Assembly (NCBI GenBank): GCA_021414005.1
Contig: JAIOPH010000001.1
Coordinates: forward strand, 104,444 to 168,443
DNA from: Chthoniobacter sp.
GTDB lineage: Bacteria; Verrucomicrobiota; Verrucomicrobiia; Chthoniobacterales; Chthoniobacteraceae
Direction: 5' to 3'
Length of the DNA stretch: 64,000 nt
The notes beneath the pieces are model-generated. The model was not told the origin of the DNA. It made no database searches and saw only the letters and a list, made by a program, of their open reading frames with translations. A program made the translations under genes and the position numbers. Of the stretch, positions 26,501 to 34,352 are shown in pieces. The first letter of the stretch is position 1; each line of letters opens with the position of its first letter.

Positions 26501-27555
26501 GTGTCGGCGGCGAGGCCTTGCAGGATGATCGGCTGGAGCGCGCAGGTGGCGACGCGGAAGTTCACCGCGTTCCAGCCGCCGCTCGGCTGCACGGCGGCGT
26601 GGAATTTGAACGTGAGCGAGTAGTCGCCCGGCTTGTCGAACGTGGCGATGAAGCGCCCGTCGCGCGCGGTGAGACGCCAGTCTGGATGCTGCGGGAGTTC
26701 GGTCAGCGCAAGGCCGCCGGCGAGCAGGCTGCGCGAGCCGCCCTTCGGATTCGCGACGTGCGCGGTCGCGGTGAGGACGAAGGCGGCGGTCTGGTCGCTG
26801 AGCGTACCGGTGAGTTTGAAATCGCGCAGCACGACCTCGCGTGCCTCAGGGTCCGCGAGCGTGACCCGCAGCGGCAGCGCGTAGGCTGCACCGTGGAATT
26901 GGAACGCGAGCGAGTCGGGGGCGTCGTCCTGATTTTGGACGCGCATGGCGTCGGGGAGAAACTTCATCGCGACGGGGAGCAGCCCGCCCGGCTCCTCGGC
27001 CTGCACGCTGAACTCGGGCGAGGTTTCCACTTTCACAAAGCCGCTGAAGAGCACGGGCTGCGGCGGCGTGAGCGTGAGTGGGACGAGCGGGTTTTCGAGC
27101 GACTTCAGCTCGCGCTCGGCGGTGATGGCGACGGTGAGTTGCGCGGGGGCCTTGTCGGTTTTCTTCGGGCGCAGGATGAGCGTGCGTCCGCCGCCGGGTT
27201 CCCGCCGGATGCCCCAGTCCTGGAGCCCCTCCCCGGTGACTTCTTTGATTTCGCCGTCGCCGGAAATGGTCAGCGGAAGTTCCTTGGGTTCACCTTGGAG
27301 GATGTCGAGGGTGACGGCGAAGTTTTGCGTGAGTTTGTCGCGCGTGATGCGGATGGATTCCTGGAGGGTGGTGGAAAAGATGAGCTTGTCCTTGTCACCC
27401 GGCTGCCCGCCCATCAGGCCCTCGATGACGAGACGCACCTTGCCATCGGTCACGCCACCGGAGATGGCGGGGGATTTGATTTCGGCGGTGTTTTGGGCGC
27501 GGAGATTCGCGGCGATGAGGAGCGGGAGAAGGAGGGTGAGGATGCGGAGTTTCAT
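20521..27555 (-). CDS. Giant exported/membrane protein with duplicated halves
   Basis: The 2344-aa protein has a signal peptide (MKLRILTLLLPLLIAANLRA), a long beta-rich extracytoplasmic part (about 21-1065), a cluster of five or six hydrophobic helices (about 1069-1275, the last one ending like a second signal sequence, GWLASSALAQ), a second beta-rich half (about 1276-2316), and a final transmembrane helix (about 2317-2337) with a basic tail RRKQTA. The two halves share a layout: around W732 and W1791 both run W-x-LAL-x(2)-E, then a GE motif, then LPAE/LSAE-NV-F-G, then LH-x2-V-GAY-LLATY. No known domain is recognised. It follows the sigma/VWA genes on the same strand and is bracketed by two palindromic elements. 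Confidence 0.7.
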   Translation of the reverse strand: MKLRILTLLLPLLIAANLRAQNTAEIKSPAISGGVTDGKVRLVIEGLMGGQPGDKDKLIFSTTLQESIRITRDKLTQNFAVTLDILQGEPKELPLTISGDGEIKEVTGEGLQDWGIRREPGGGRTLILRPKKTDKAPAQLTVAITAERELKSLENPLVPLTLTPPQPVLFSGFVKVETSPEFSVQAEEPGGLLPVAMKFLPDAMRVQNQDDAPDSLAFQFHGAAYALPLRVTLADPEAREVVLRDFKLTGTLSDQTAAFVLTATAHVANPKGGSRSLLAGGLALTELPQHPDWRLTARDGRFIATFDKPGDYSLTFKFHAAVQPSGGWNAVNFRVATCALQPIILQGLAADTQFQFAGAARPERTGTDFASFLPPGGNVIFSWKTAAPETEGKLFYSAEMLAQISVGPGLMRQVALLDGRIMQGELDRVTLLLRGAGEVTRVAGEQVLAWKVEPGANADERKLVVQFNQPQKNQFALQVQTQTPIGAFPQTVDALQLRPDGATRFAGYVRVVNEGAVRLEVAQAKGLSQISPEQFPETGATKAAFRAGGAQRFAYRFSGADFALRIQADQILPELTVSQVLAYHLGETELSIDGEIELDVREAPLRELLLRVPRGYAVARLNVAGMSDYFLRDLEAPTESELRIVFAQPVSGRQVIQLRLEQNKALGAAEWSLPRVEVMKAKSVRGHVAVSADAGFRLTAERTKALTEMATAFFPRKIANIQNAFRISEPAWELALRIERLPQSIQVDAFHLFSIGEGVAYGSSVLNYAVSGAPIAAFKVELSAEYFNVEFTGKDIRNWQKTDGGYVVQLHTPVTGAYTLLATYERPFKPQGETLAFTGARPLDAQSEQGHTLVISAYQFQVKAATVSPGLLRLETAEVPSEYRLFFDKPILAAYRYAARPFDLQLQLSPLVQGDSLSQVADRAALTTRISKEGQVLTEAKYFVKNRGNANFSVTLPAGTELWSATVNGATVVPVKDGGANLIPLPQQADPNAVLAVELKLAEKAKNPTHVKIATPVVGAPVLLAEWKVEPDTAQRLVYRDGSLTPVGGVADVTGFAQLVRMFSGYEAGRALIALFASVALLAVAVFLWRGATRGGVYKFSAQHWAGMILGGLAFLVAGIALINVGDVAEHNHTGLARGLTFLAPVQQAGQALSVEVGNVEDETTVLRFLGYAWPALLAFLAFGYAWIAEKPAASILGWTLLAWAALRWPNGAEAFLVVVALFAVFRIAVPALRRLWQMPRAPKPALRGGPATTAALLLVGFGWLASSALAQTDAALPPKGAPIAETVTQQIRVEEKFALATAKIHWQAVKGQQLPVFFDPAVLTQITYPKTALKLVQTRINDRHAHVLLALESGAFDIELQYQLAVAKQGADSGFVLPVQFGLVNQLTLTLANLDVDVLAPQAVSIDRKAEGKDTVAKLVLSPANDIWIAWKPRSRDVAREKAIFYTELTQLYAPTTGVIEGLHHVSIRPAQGELGELVFNVPKGTTITDVLDPATLAPAKENAARPASTVSQWRFDPDAGKLRVNLAPRQSRPFSLLIRSQIATGPLPMTQAVGLISVEGAAGQIGVLGIGTGNEVQLDTVTAETLAPINLEDFPGNLAPALAGQISGLTVRRAFRYADVTKTATVKASAVEPDVRVQSQDTLSLGEDRALLAVNTTVDITRAGIFRLSFALPAGMDVESITGEALSHWTESKTGEARIITMHLRGRTEGPQKFAINLTGPGLKAAKAWAAPQLVFREANKQRGTFLVVPEQGMRLQVTTREGVTQLDPQKSGIKQKGVLAFNVLQTPWSLALDVEQVDPWVQVNGLQHATVGEAQVKTVANLQYQIENTGLKSFRIALPAEAENVKFAGDQVADFLAVPGDAKAPLKTWEVKLHRRVIGAYLLQATYQTPVAANAAQISLRGVQAADVNLQRGFVTVQSGGRLQVRVDATPAALQPTEWQSIPRVLQKDLSTSSASFAYRLVEPAFVLPMKLERHEAVALQPARVNSITFTSVISDNGAMLTQVQLSIQPGDKRLLHLTLPKDAKFWFAFVNQNGVWPWREGAQILIPLEQPSRSDQAIPVSLFYSSQIGEAGTSELDLKLLAPKFDLPLENITWKVFLNEKWQLKKWDGSLQKQDDQIVARAAAVDVQTYLQGEASQQRAKTQAAEQMLARGNSALAQGDPQQARRAFESAYGLSQHDNAFNEDARVQLHNLKLQQALVGLNVRNNTVVGAPDPVSGKLRGNAGNKEANYTQQDAKDLMGRNSADENAAFTRLAERLIQQQDAAISNPAAIQATLPEQGRLLTFSRTVAVDLNADLHIDLETKAVATASGFKRLLILAGTALVLGLFASFAGVFRRKQTA

Positions 27556-27687
27556 GGGCGGGTTGGGTTGGGAGATTGGATGGTGGCAGGGAAAGAGCCG
27601 GAAGCCGGAGCGAAGGCACCGGCGCGAACGGCCGTTCTCCGCTTTCCACGGGAGCGGCGCGGCTCGTGGAGCCGCGTGTGGAAAAAG

Positions 27688-27989
27688 CCCGTCATCCTGA
27701 GCGGAGCGCAGCGGAGTCGAAGGACCTCAAACTCCAGGCGGGGGCGAAGGCGGCGGCTGGCGGGGAAATGTCGAATGACGGATGACGAATGACGAAGGAA
27801 TGACGAAGCGCGAAGTCCGAAGGACGCACCGCGCGATGGCCAAGTCGTCATTCGGGCTTCTTTCGTCATTCCACATTCGTCATTCGTCATTCCCCCCCGC
27901 CCGCCGCCTCCGCCCGCGAATAGTTAGAGGTCCTTCGACTCCGTTCCCGCCCGCCTGCGCCCGCCGGGAACTCCGCTCAGGATGACGGG
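27688..27989. repeat. Nested palindromic repeat element, copy 2
   Basis: Outer arms 27688-27706 and 27971-27989 are a perfect 19-bp inverted repeat (CCCGTCATCCTGAGCGGAG). A second pair, 27712-27728 with 27927-27943, is 17 bp and contains TCGAAGGACCTC. The core is a different imperfect palindrome built of GAATGACGAA-type units (about 27773-27807 with 27862-27892). Flanks inside the arms (GGCGGGGGCGAAGG and CCGCCTCCGCCCGCGAATAG) match copy 1. It lies between the giant gene and the VWA gene. Confidence 0.9.
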
Positions 27990-28055
27990 TCGTGGGGGAC
28001 GCGTGCGCTTTTCCAAGACGCCAGACGCCTATGCTCGGAGGATACGGCGCGGCGC

Positions 28056-31000
28056 TCATCGCCCAGACACGCTTTTCGCCGTACGGATCATCCACTCGAG
28101 CTTCTTCGGGCGCGGATCGGCGGGGTAGATGGCGGGGACGCCATTGAGCAGGCCGAGCAGGCGGTCGGTGGTGACTTCCGCGGCGTAGGGGCTGGCGACG
28201 AGCCACTCGGAAAACGCGCTCGCGGTTCCCGCCAGGCGCAGCGCGGGGCTGGCTTGTTCGAGCGACGGCGCGTCTTTGGTGAAGGACACGGCCCACTCGT
28301 GCTCCTTGTAGTCTGCGGTGCCGGGCACTTTGAACCGCACGCGCACCCTGGCGAGGTCGCCTTCGCCGCGCGGGTTCACTTCCACCACGTAGAGCGCGTT
28401 GCCGGATTCCGCCGCGCCGATCTCGGCGGCGTCCACGGTGTTGTCGCGGAACTGCTCCTTCTTGAGCTGATGTTTCGCGTAGCCGATCTGACGGTAGGCG
28501 GTGACGCGGCGCGGGTTCCACTCGACCTGCACTTTCACGTCCGACGCCGCCACGCGCAGCGCGCCGGCGAGCTGCGCGGCAAACCCGCTCGCGGCCTCCT
28601 CGGGCGTGTTGATGAAGCCGTAGCGACCGTCGCCGTTGCGCGCGAGCGTTTCGAGCAGCGTGTCGTCGTAGCCCTCCCAGCCGATGCCGAAGCAATCCAG
28701 CGCCACGCCGCGCTGGCGGTTCGTCTCGACCTTGCGCTTGAGCGCATCCGGGTTCACGTCGCCGAGATTCGCCGCGCCGTCGGTGAGCAAAACCACGCGG
28801 CTGATGCTGCCTGGCTGGTAATGTCTCAGCGCCGTGGCGTAGCCGAGATCGAGCGCGGCCTCGAGGTTCGTGCCGCCTTGCGGGGTGATCTCGCCCACGC
28901 GCGCCACGGCCGCGCCGGCTTTGTCGCCCGTCACGCCATCGGCCCAGATCCGCGGAGTGCGGGCAAAGGCGACGACGCTCAGCCGGTCCTGCGGCTGCAA
29001 CTGCGCGGCGAGCACCCGCAGCGCCTCGCGCAGGATGCGCACGCGGTCGGCGCGTTCCATCGAGCCGGAATTGTCGAGCAGCAGCACGAGATTCAGCGGA
29101 CGCCCCGGCTGGCGGCCCGCGGCGGCGGTCTTCACCGAGAAGCGCACGAGGTCGCGGTTTTGGGCGAAAGGATAACGCGCCCGCTCCGTGGCAAAGGCCA
29201 GCGGCGCACCGGCGGCGGGCTCGGGATCGCGATAGTCAAAGGCGTTGATGAACTCCTCGCTCCGCACCGTCGCCAGCTCCGGCATCTGTCCCTTTTCGAG
29301 ACTCGCCCCCGCGAGCTTGAACGACACGTCGCTGACATTGAGCGAGAAGGTCGAGAACGCATTCGCGCTCGTCGCCACCTCCGGCTGTGGGATCGCGGCG
29401 GGCTGGGCCGGGCGGGCGGCGGGAATCACTTCGTCCAGTTTTTTCACCTCCTCCTGCACTGCGGCTGCTTTCGCCGGTTGTTCAGCCATCCTTTCCAGCT
29501 TGGCGATCGCTTGCTGTTCCATCACCGCGAGCCTTTTGGCTTCCAAAGCGGACGCTTGAGCGAGTCTGTCGCGCGTCGCCTTCATGGTGTTCTCCGCGTC
29601 GCTCTGCGCGCTCGCCAGCTTTTCTCTTACTTCCTTCACGCTGGGGTGATCCGCGCCCAAGCCGGAATTCAGCAACCTCTTCTCCTCCACACTCAACTCG
29701 CCAACGGTTCGGCTGGCTCGCGTCGCCGAGTAATCTTCTAGTGCCATTGAGCGAAGCGCCTGAGGCAGCTCCTCGGGTTTGAGTTTCTCCAAAATTTTCT
29801 CCTGCTGTTCGAGAGCACTAACCCGGTTTCGCTGTTCGTTTAGCTCCCGAATACTGGTTTCGCCCAGTGTCTTCGCGGCCCACTGAAGCTGCTCCGTGGC
29901 TGGTGCTGGTGTGGCCTGCGGCACATTGAATTTACGGACGGGATTCGCCCACGCATTGTCCGCCTTCTGCGGCGCGCGTGCCCGCTTTTCCGTGTATGAC
30001 CTGCTATCGAAATCCTGTTTCTCCATATTGATTCTATCCTCCAATCGCTGCGCCTGTTCGTTGTGGGGATCGATGCTGAGGACTTGCTCAGCACGTTTGA
30101 AGGCAAGGTCGAGCCTGTCGCTTTCAAAGTAGGATTGGGCTTCGGCGAGCTTCTCCTGCGCCAAATCTCCAGTCGTCGCGGGCGCAATCTTCGGAGCGGC
30201 CGCATTCAGCGCAGGTCTCGCCGTTGTTGCCGCTGCTTGCTCCGCTGGTCGTGTTTCCGTTGCTTCCACTGGTTCCGTCTTTGCCTCGGTTTGGAAAACC
30301 AAAGCATCAAGCGCCGAAGGCAGATCCTTTTTACCCTTCCTCCCATTCTCGTCGCGACCTTCCGGGGCCAGCTCCTTCGGTTCATCGAGCTGCATTTCTG
30401 GTTTGCGCGGCTGGACAGCGGACTCTTCCTTTTTCAGCTCCTCCCTCTTCTCAGCCGCGGCTTGCTGACGCTCCGGGAGCGCGGGCTCCAGTGCTGGAAG
30501 AGGCGGCGGCTGAGTCTTGAGGGGGGCGGGAACCGGCGCTGGTTGCGCGTCTCGCAGCTCACCTGTGTTGCCAAACGGATCCTCGCCCGCCGCCGCCTTG
30601 TCGGTTTGCTCCTGCGCCTTGGCGGCATCCTTCGCCGCGCGCTCGGGCACAAACTTGAACTCGTCGACTGACTCGAATACCTGCTCGTCAGCACCGTCCG
30701 TCTTGATCGCCGGGCGACGCTTGTCATCTTCGTCCGAATGCGTTCCCTCCGTCGCGGCGTTGCGGTTCAGTTTCGACGCCTCATCATCGACCCAACCGAA
30801 GCCCAAGCTGATTTCCGCCTGATTGCTCTGCCTGATCTCCACGTTCTTGGCCGTGATCTCGCGCGACTTGTCGCTGCTCGCCGGAGGTCCGGTCAAACCG
30901 GCGAATCGCCCAGCATCCTTGCCGGAAAGATCGACCTGTTCCTGCGGCGCGGCCTTCTTGCTGTCGAACGCTTTCTCCCGCTCGCCTTTCGGTAGTTGGG

Positions 31001-32651
31001 CTTCGGCCAGCGCAGAGGCTGCCACGATCGCGTCGCTGTCGGAACGAATGCCCGGAGCGGAGGGGGCTGCGGGAGCTTTGGCAATTGCGGAGCCGAAGTT
31101 GACGGATCCATCGAAATCAGCGGCAGGCAGTGCGGGCTCGACCACCGGCCCTACGCGACCTTGCAAGATTTGGCCTTTCTCGACGCTCTTCGTCGTTCCT
31201 CGGGCCGAGTCTCCCAGACGGTTTTGCAGCGGGCGCTCATCCCCGTCAGCGGCCAGGCGTGCGCCATCATTTGGCACCTTCACCCCATCACTGCTCAAGT
31301 TCTTCGCGAAATCCTGGACGGGAGCGGCTTTCACCATTTCGTTCGCCGACCGATCGAGGGAGAGACTGTCGCTGTTGGTAACCGTTACTCCGTTGTAAAC
31401 ATTGGCCACGCCCGGGTCCAAGGCGGTGTTGCTGGCGTGGGTGCCCGGATAGCGCTGAAATTCCTTCGCGCCTGACGGAGCCGGAGTTCCTGCGGAGTTG
31501 GTGGAAAGTTTCCCTGCAACCGGGATGTCGCCAAGCACAGGCAGCGCGGACGCATCGGGTTTGGGACTTTCGGCAGGGCGGGCAGCCGCCGCGGCCAGGG
31601 TTTCCTGGCCGACGAGGGCGTTGTCGAGGTCGGGATGCTGGCGGGTGGTGCCGGACGGGCCGTAGCTGACGCCCCCGTCGAGCGAAGGATCATTTTTTGC
31701 TTTGGCCTGCTGCTCAGCGATCTGCCCGGCCTTGGATTTCTCCGCGACGGCGCGGTAATACGCCTGCACAGATTCGTCGTTTCCAGCAGCCGCCTGCCCC
31801 CTGCTGAGATCTTCCGCAAGTTTCGGCGGCAAGTTACCCCACTCAGCCTTCTTCGAGGGTGACACAGACGCAAGGTCCGCAGGTGCGTCGGTGGTGGGCG
31901 GGAGATAGAGGGCGCTGGCGCCAGATTTTTTTGACACTCGATCTACAGGCGCTGGATCTGCCTTGCCGAACAATAGAGCATCAATGGCACTGGCAGAAAT
32001 TGCTTCGGAACCGCTGCGGTTGCCTGCAGTCACCGGACTAGCTCCAACTACGCTGGTGTCCTTTCCCGCGAAGTCGCCATTGGTTTCGCGAATTTGTCCC
32101 ATGACAGCACCTAGCGCTGTTGCAGCAATCGTCGAGGAATTCTGCGCTTCCCCGCGCCCTTCGATCGCGTATTGGTCGATGCCAGAATCAACAATCCGCA
32201 ACTCGTCGAGACTGCGAACAGCCTGAGCACTCTTTCGGGCCGACTGTTTTACTCCCGACATGGCCGGAAATAACAGCCCCGCAAGAATGACCACGACCGC
32301 GGCCGCCGCGCCCAGCGGCACGACCCACGTCCAAACGCGGCGCGGGGCTTTGACGATGGGCGCGGGCTTCGCCGGCTGGGGCGCGGGGCTTTTGAAATGC
32401 GCGAGGAGGCGCTCGCGGCGTTCACTGGAAAGCTGGGCCGGGGTGGGCGTGGCGGGCTCGGGTTCGGCGGTGGCTTCGCGCAGGAGTTCCATGGCCTGAC
32501 GCAGCCGGGCATGGAGGTGCGCCAGCCCGGGATCAGCGGCGATCTGCGCGTGCAGCGCCACGGTTTCCTCCGCCGAAAGCTCGCCCATGAGCAGCGCGGT
32601 GAGGCGCATCTCGGTCTGCTCGCGCGGGGTCCGGGTGGGTTCCGGGTTCAT
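28056..32651 (-). CDS. Membrane protein with C-terminal VWA domain (YfbK-like), sigma-factor partner
   Basis: The 1531-aa protein starts with about 105 cytoplasmic residues (MRLTALLMGELSAEETVALH, an anti-sigma-like helical segment) and one transmembrane helix (about 108-132, VVILAGLLFPAMSG). A long Ala/Pro/Lys low-complexity region follows, then a TPR-like piece near 835-875 (AEAQSYFESDRLDLAFKRAE) and a coiled coil. The end, from about 1110, is a YfbK-type module: NVSDVSFKLAGASLEKGQ, then VWA with MIDAS LDNSGSM at 1193-1198, LLTDGAANLGDVN, and the C-terminal DUF3520-like part. Its ATG overlaps the stop of the ECF sigma gene by four bases. It probably senses envelope events and controls that sigma factor. 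Confidence 0.75.
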   Translation of the reverse strand: MNPEPTRTPREQTEMRLTALLMGELSAEETVALHAQIAADPGLAHLHARLRQAMELLREATAEPEPATPTPAQLSSERRERLLAHFKSPAPQPAKPAPIVKAPRRVWTWVVPLGAAAAVVVILAGLLFPAMSGVKQSARKSAQAVRSLDELRIVDSGIDQYAIEGRGEAQNSSTIAATALGAVMGQIRETNGDFAGKDTSVVGASPVTAGNRSGSEAISASAIDALLFGKADPAPVDRVSKKSGASALYLPPTTDAPADLASVSPSKKAEWGNLPPKLAEDLSRGQAAAGNDESVQAYYRAVAEKSKAGQIAEQQAKAKNDPSLDGGVSYGPSGTTRQHPDLDNALVGQETLAAAAARPAESPKPDASALPVLGDIPVAGKLSTNSAGTPAPSGAKEFQRYPGTHASNTALDPGVANVYNGVTVTNSDSLSLDRSANEMVKAAPVQDFAKNLSSDGVKVPNDGARLAADGDERPLQNRLGDSARGTTKSVEKGQILQGRVGPVVEPALPAADFDGSVNFGSAIAKAPAAPSAPGIRSDSDAIVAASALAEAQLPKGEREKAFDSKKAAPQEQVDLSGKDAGRFAGLTGPPASSDKSREITAKNVEIRQSNQAEISLGFGWVDDEASKLNRNAATEGTHSDEDDKRRPAIKTDGADEQVFESVDEFKFVPERAAKDAAKAQEQTDKAAAGEDPFGNTGELRDAQPAPVPAPLKTQPPPLPALEPALPERQQAAAEKREELKKEESAVQPRKPEMQLDEPKELAPEGRDENGRKGKKDLPSALDALVFQTEAKTEPVEATETRPAEQAAATTARPALNAAAPKIAPATTGDLAQEKLAEAQSYFESDRLDLAFKRAEQVLSIDPHNEQAQRLEDRINMEKQDFDSRSYTEKRARAPQKADNAWANPVRKFNVPQATPAPATEQLQWAAKTLGETSIRELNEQRNRVSALEQQEKILEKLKPEELPQALRSMALEDYSATRASRTVGELSVEEKRLLNSGLGADHPSVKEVREKLASAQSDAENTMKATRDRLAQASALEAKRLAVMEQQAIAKLERMAEQPAKAAAVQEEVKKLDEVIPAARPAQPAAIPQPEVATSANAFSTFSLNVSDVSFKLAGASLEKGQMPELATVRSEEFINAFDYRDPEPAAGAPLAFATERARYPFAQNRDLVRFSVKTAAAGRQPGRPLNLVLLLDNSGSMERADRVRILREALRVLAAQLQPQDRLSVVAFARTPRIWADGVTGDKAGAAVARVGEITPQGGTNLEAALDLGYATALRHYQPGSISRVVLLTDGAANLGDVNPDALKRKVETNRQRGVALDCFGIGWEGYDDTLLETLARNGDGRYGFINTPEEAASGFAAQLAGALRVAASDVKVQVEWNPRRVTAYRQIGYAKHQLKKEQFRDNTVDAAEIGAAESGNALYVVEVNPRGEGDLARVRVRFKVPGTADYKEHEWAVSFTKDAPSLEQASPALRLAGTASAFSEWLVASPYAAEVTTDRLLGLLNGVPAIYPADPRPKKLEWMIRTAKSVSGR

Positions 32652-33205
32652 CGGGCGACCTCCGTTTTCTCCAGCTCCACAGCCATGCTTTTCAGCGCGT
32701 GATGGAGCAGGTAGCCGACGTGCCCGGTGGTCAGCCCGGTGCGGTCGGCGATCTCTTTGTAGGAAAGCTCCTCGGTGAAGCGCAGGCGGATGAGTTCGCG
32801 GCTGCGGTCGTCGAGCGTCTCCAGGACGAGCCGCACGAGGCCGATGCCCTCCCAGCGGGCAATCTGTTCGTCGGGCAAAGGCTGGGCGTCGGCGGCGTCG
32901 GCGAGCGGACCTTCTCCGTCATTCTCCGCGTCTCCGACGAGCACGAGCCGGCTGGCGCGGCGCTGATGGTCCACGGCGAGATTGTGGACGATGCGGTAGA
33001 GCCAGGGCTGCGGCGTGAGGACGTTTTGGAATTGGGCGTGAAGTTTCATAAAAGCCTCCTGCACGATGTCCTCCGCCACGCTGAAATCCCGCACCAGCCG
33101 CCGGGCATAGGCGAGCAGCGGCGACTCGAGCGCGGCAAAGACCTGCTCGATGGTCGCCCATTCGGGCACTGGACGGCTGGCTTCGTCAGGCGCTTGCACG
33201 GCCAT
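32648..33205 (-). CDS. ECF RNA polymerase sigma factor
   Basis: The 185-aa sigma-70 family protein of the extracytoplasmic-function type contains region 2 (FSVAEDIVQEAFMKLHAQF and WLYRIVHNLAVDHQRR, about 50-100) and region 4 (LETLDDRSRELIRLRFTEEL and SYKEIADRTGLTTGHVGYLL, about 125-170), with a short linker and no region 1.1 or 3. The adjacent overlapping gene encodes a single-span membrane protein whose N-terminus faces the cytoplasm, the usual arrangement for a sigma/anti-sigma pair. The intergenic region upstream shows no obvious autoregulated promoter. Confidence 0.92.
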   Translation of the reverse strand: MAVQAPDEASRPVPEWATIEQVFAALESPLLAYARRLVRDFSVAEDIVQEAFMKLHAQFQNVLTPQPWLYRIVHNLAVDHQRRASRLVLVGDAENDGEGPLADAADAQPLPDEQIARWEGIGLVRLVLETLDDRSRELIRLRFTEELSYKEIADRTGLTTGHVGYLLHHALKSMAVELEKTEVAR

Positions 33206-33314
33206 GGGGGTGGGGCTGTGGAATCATCGGCGAAGCATCCGGCGGGCGGGCTGATATGGCGAGTCGGGAGACATCGTTTCGGAGGGTGAGACGGGTGGGC
33301 GTAGTGGTTCTTAG

Positions 33315-33338
33315 AAAAAAGGCGGGAAGATTTCCGCC
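33315..33338 (-). terminator. Intrinsic terminator downstream of the M48 protease gene
   Basis: Stem 33321-33327 with 33332-33338 (GGCGG core, one G-U pair on one strand) is followed on the minus strand by six T (complement of 33315-33320). It lies 118 bases after the protease stop and before the sigma-factor gene, so it separates the 33.4-43.3 kb transcript from the sigma/VWA locus. Confidence 0.65.
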
Positions 33339-33455
33339 GACGGCTGACCTCTCTCGCTTCCGCTCAATTTTCCTCTACGAACCGAACGAAGGTTCCGGCT
33401 AGACCGCGACGAATAGAAAGGAGCAGCGTGAGCTTTTTTCCACGCCCGACTGAGC

Positions 33456-34271
33456 TTACGGCTGCGGATGGGCCCGCTGATACTCGGCCTGCGCCTGCGG
33501 GAGCAGCGCTTTGAGCTGCGCGATGCGGGTGCTGTCCGCAGGATGAGTGGACATGAATTCCGGCGGCTTGCCGTCGCCCGTCGCCGCGCTCATGCGCTGC
33601 CAGAAGGCCACCGACTCCGCCGGGTCGTAGCCGGCGCGTGCCATGTAGAGGAGGCCGATCTTATCCGCCTCGCTCTCGTGGTCGCGACTAAACGGCAGCA
33701 ACACGCCATACCGCGCGCCGGCACCGATGGCCCCCATGATGGCGCGCTGTTGTTCGTAACTCATGTCGCCCACGGAAGTCTGGACGCCGGTGAGCAGGGT
33801 TTGCGTGGCCTTTTCCTGCAGGAGCCGTTCGGAGCCGTGGCGGAGCGTGGCGTGGGCCATCTCGTGACCCATGACGGTGGCGAGCCCGGCCTCGGTTTTG
33901 GCGATGGGCAGGATGCCGGTATAGACGACGATTTTGCCGCCGGGCAGGCAGAAGGCATTGACCTGCGGACTGCGGACAAGCGAGACGTGCCATTGGAATT
34001 TCGTGGCTGCCGGGCCGGTGGCGGCGGCGAGGCGCTGGGCGACGCGGAGGACGAGATCGTAATCGTCGCCGGACTTCACGAGTTCCGACTCGCCGAGCAC
34101 CTGCTGGTAGCTTTGCAAACCGAGGGCTTCCTCCTGCTGCGGGGTGAGGGCATGGCGGGCGGTGCGTCCGGCTTCGTTCGTGAGTTTTTCCGAGGAAAAA
34201 TACTGAAAAGCCACGACCAACAAAGCGATGCCAACGGGCAGGAAACGGATGAGCAGGCGGCGTTTGTCCAT
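33456..34271 (-). CDS. M48 family metallopeptidase
   Basis: A zinc endopeptidase of the M48 (LoiP/YcaL/BepA-like) group is encoded. HEMAH within TVMGHEMAHATLRHGSERL is the HExxH zinc site (His136, Glu137, His140), and DHESEADKIGLLYMARAGYD supplies the third Glu ligand. An N-terminal hydrophobic segment (LIRFLPVGIALLVVAFQYF) acts as signal anchor, so the enzyme works in the periplasm, typically on misfolded or outer-membrane proteins. ATG 34271 (MDKRRLL) is preferred over an in-frame ATG at 34310. About 271 aa. It is the last gene of a long minus-strand series. Confidence 0.9.
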   Translation of the reverse strand: MDKRRLLIRFLPVGIALLVVAFQYFSSEKLTNEAGRTARHALTPQQEEALGLQSYQQVLGESELVKSGDDYDLVLRVAQRLAAATGPAATKFQWHVSLVRSPQVNAFCLPGGKIVVYTGILPIAKTEAGLATVMGHEMAHATLRHGSERLLQEKATQTLLTGVQTSVGDMSYEQQRAIMGAIGAGARYGVLLPFSRDHESEADKIGLLYMARAGYDPAESVAFWQRMSAATGDGKPPEFMSTHPADSTRIAQLKALLPQAQAEYQRAHPQP

Positions 34272-34352
34272 AGCGATAGGTGGCGAAACCATGCCGCGAA
34301 ATGCGGGCATGACACGGAAAAAAATCGGCGCAGGTCACGCCTTCCGGCCTCG

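Noticed and set aside
25003..27792. Second long antisense open frame opposite the giant gene
   Set aside because: Same reason; it also runs into the palindromic element 27688-27989.
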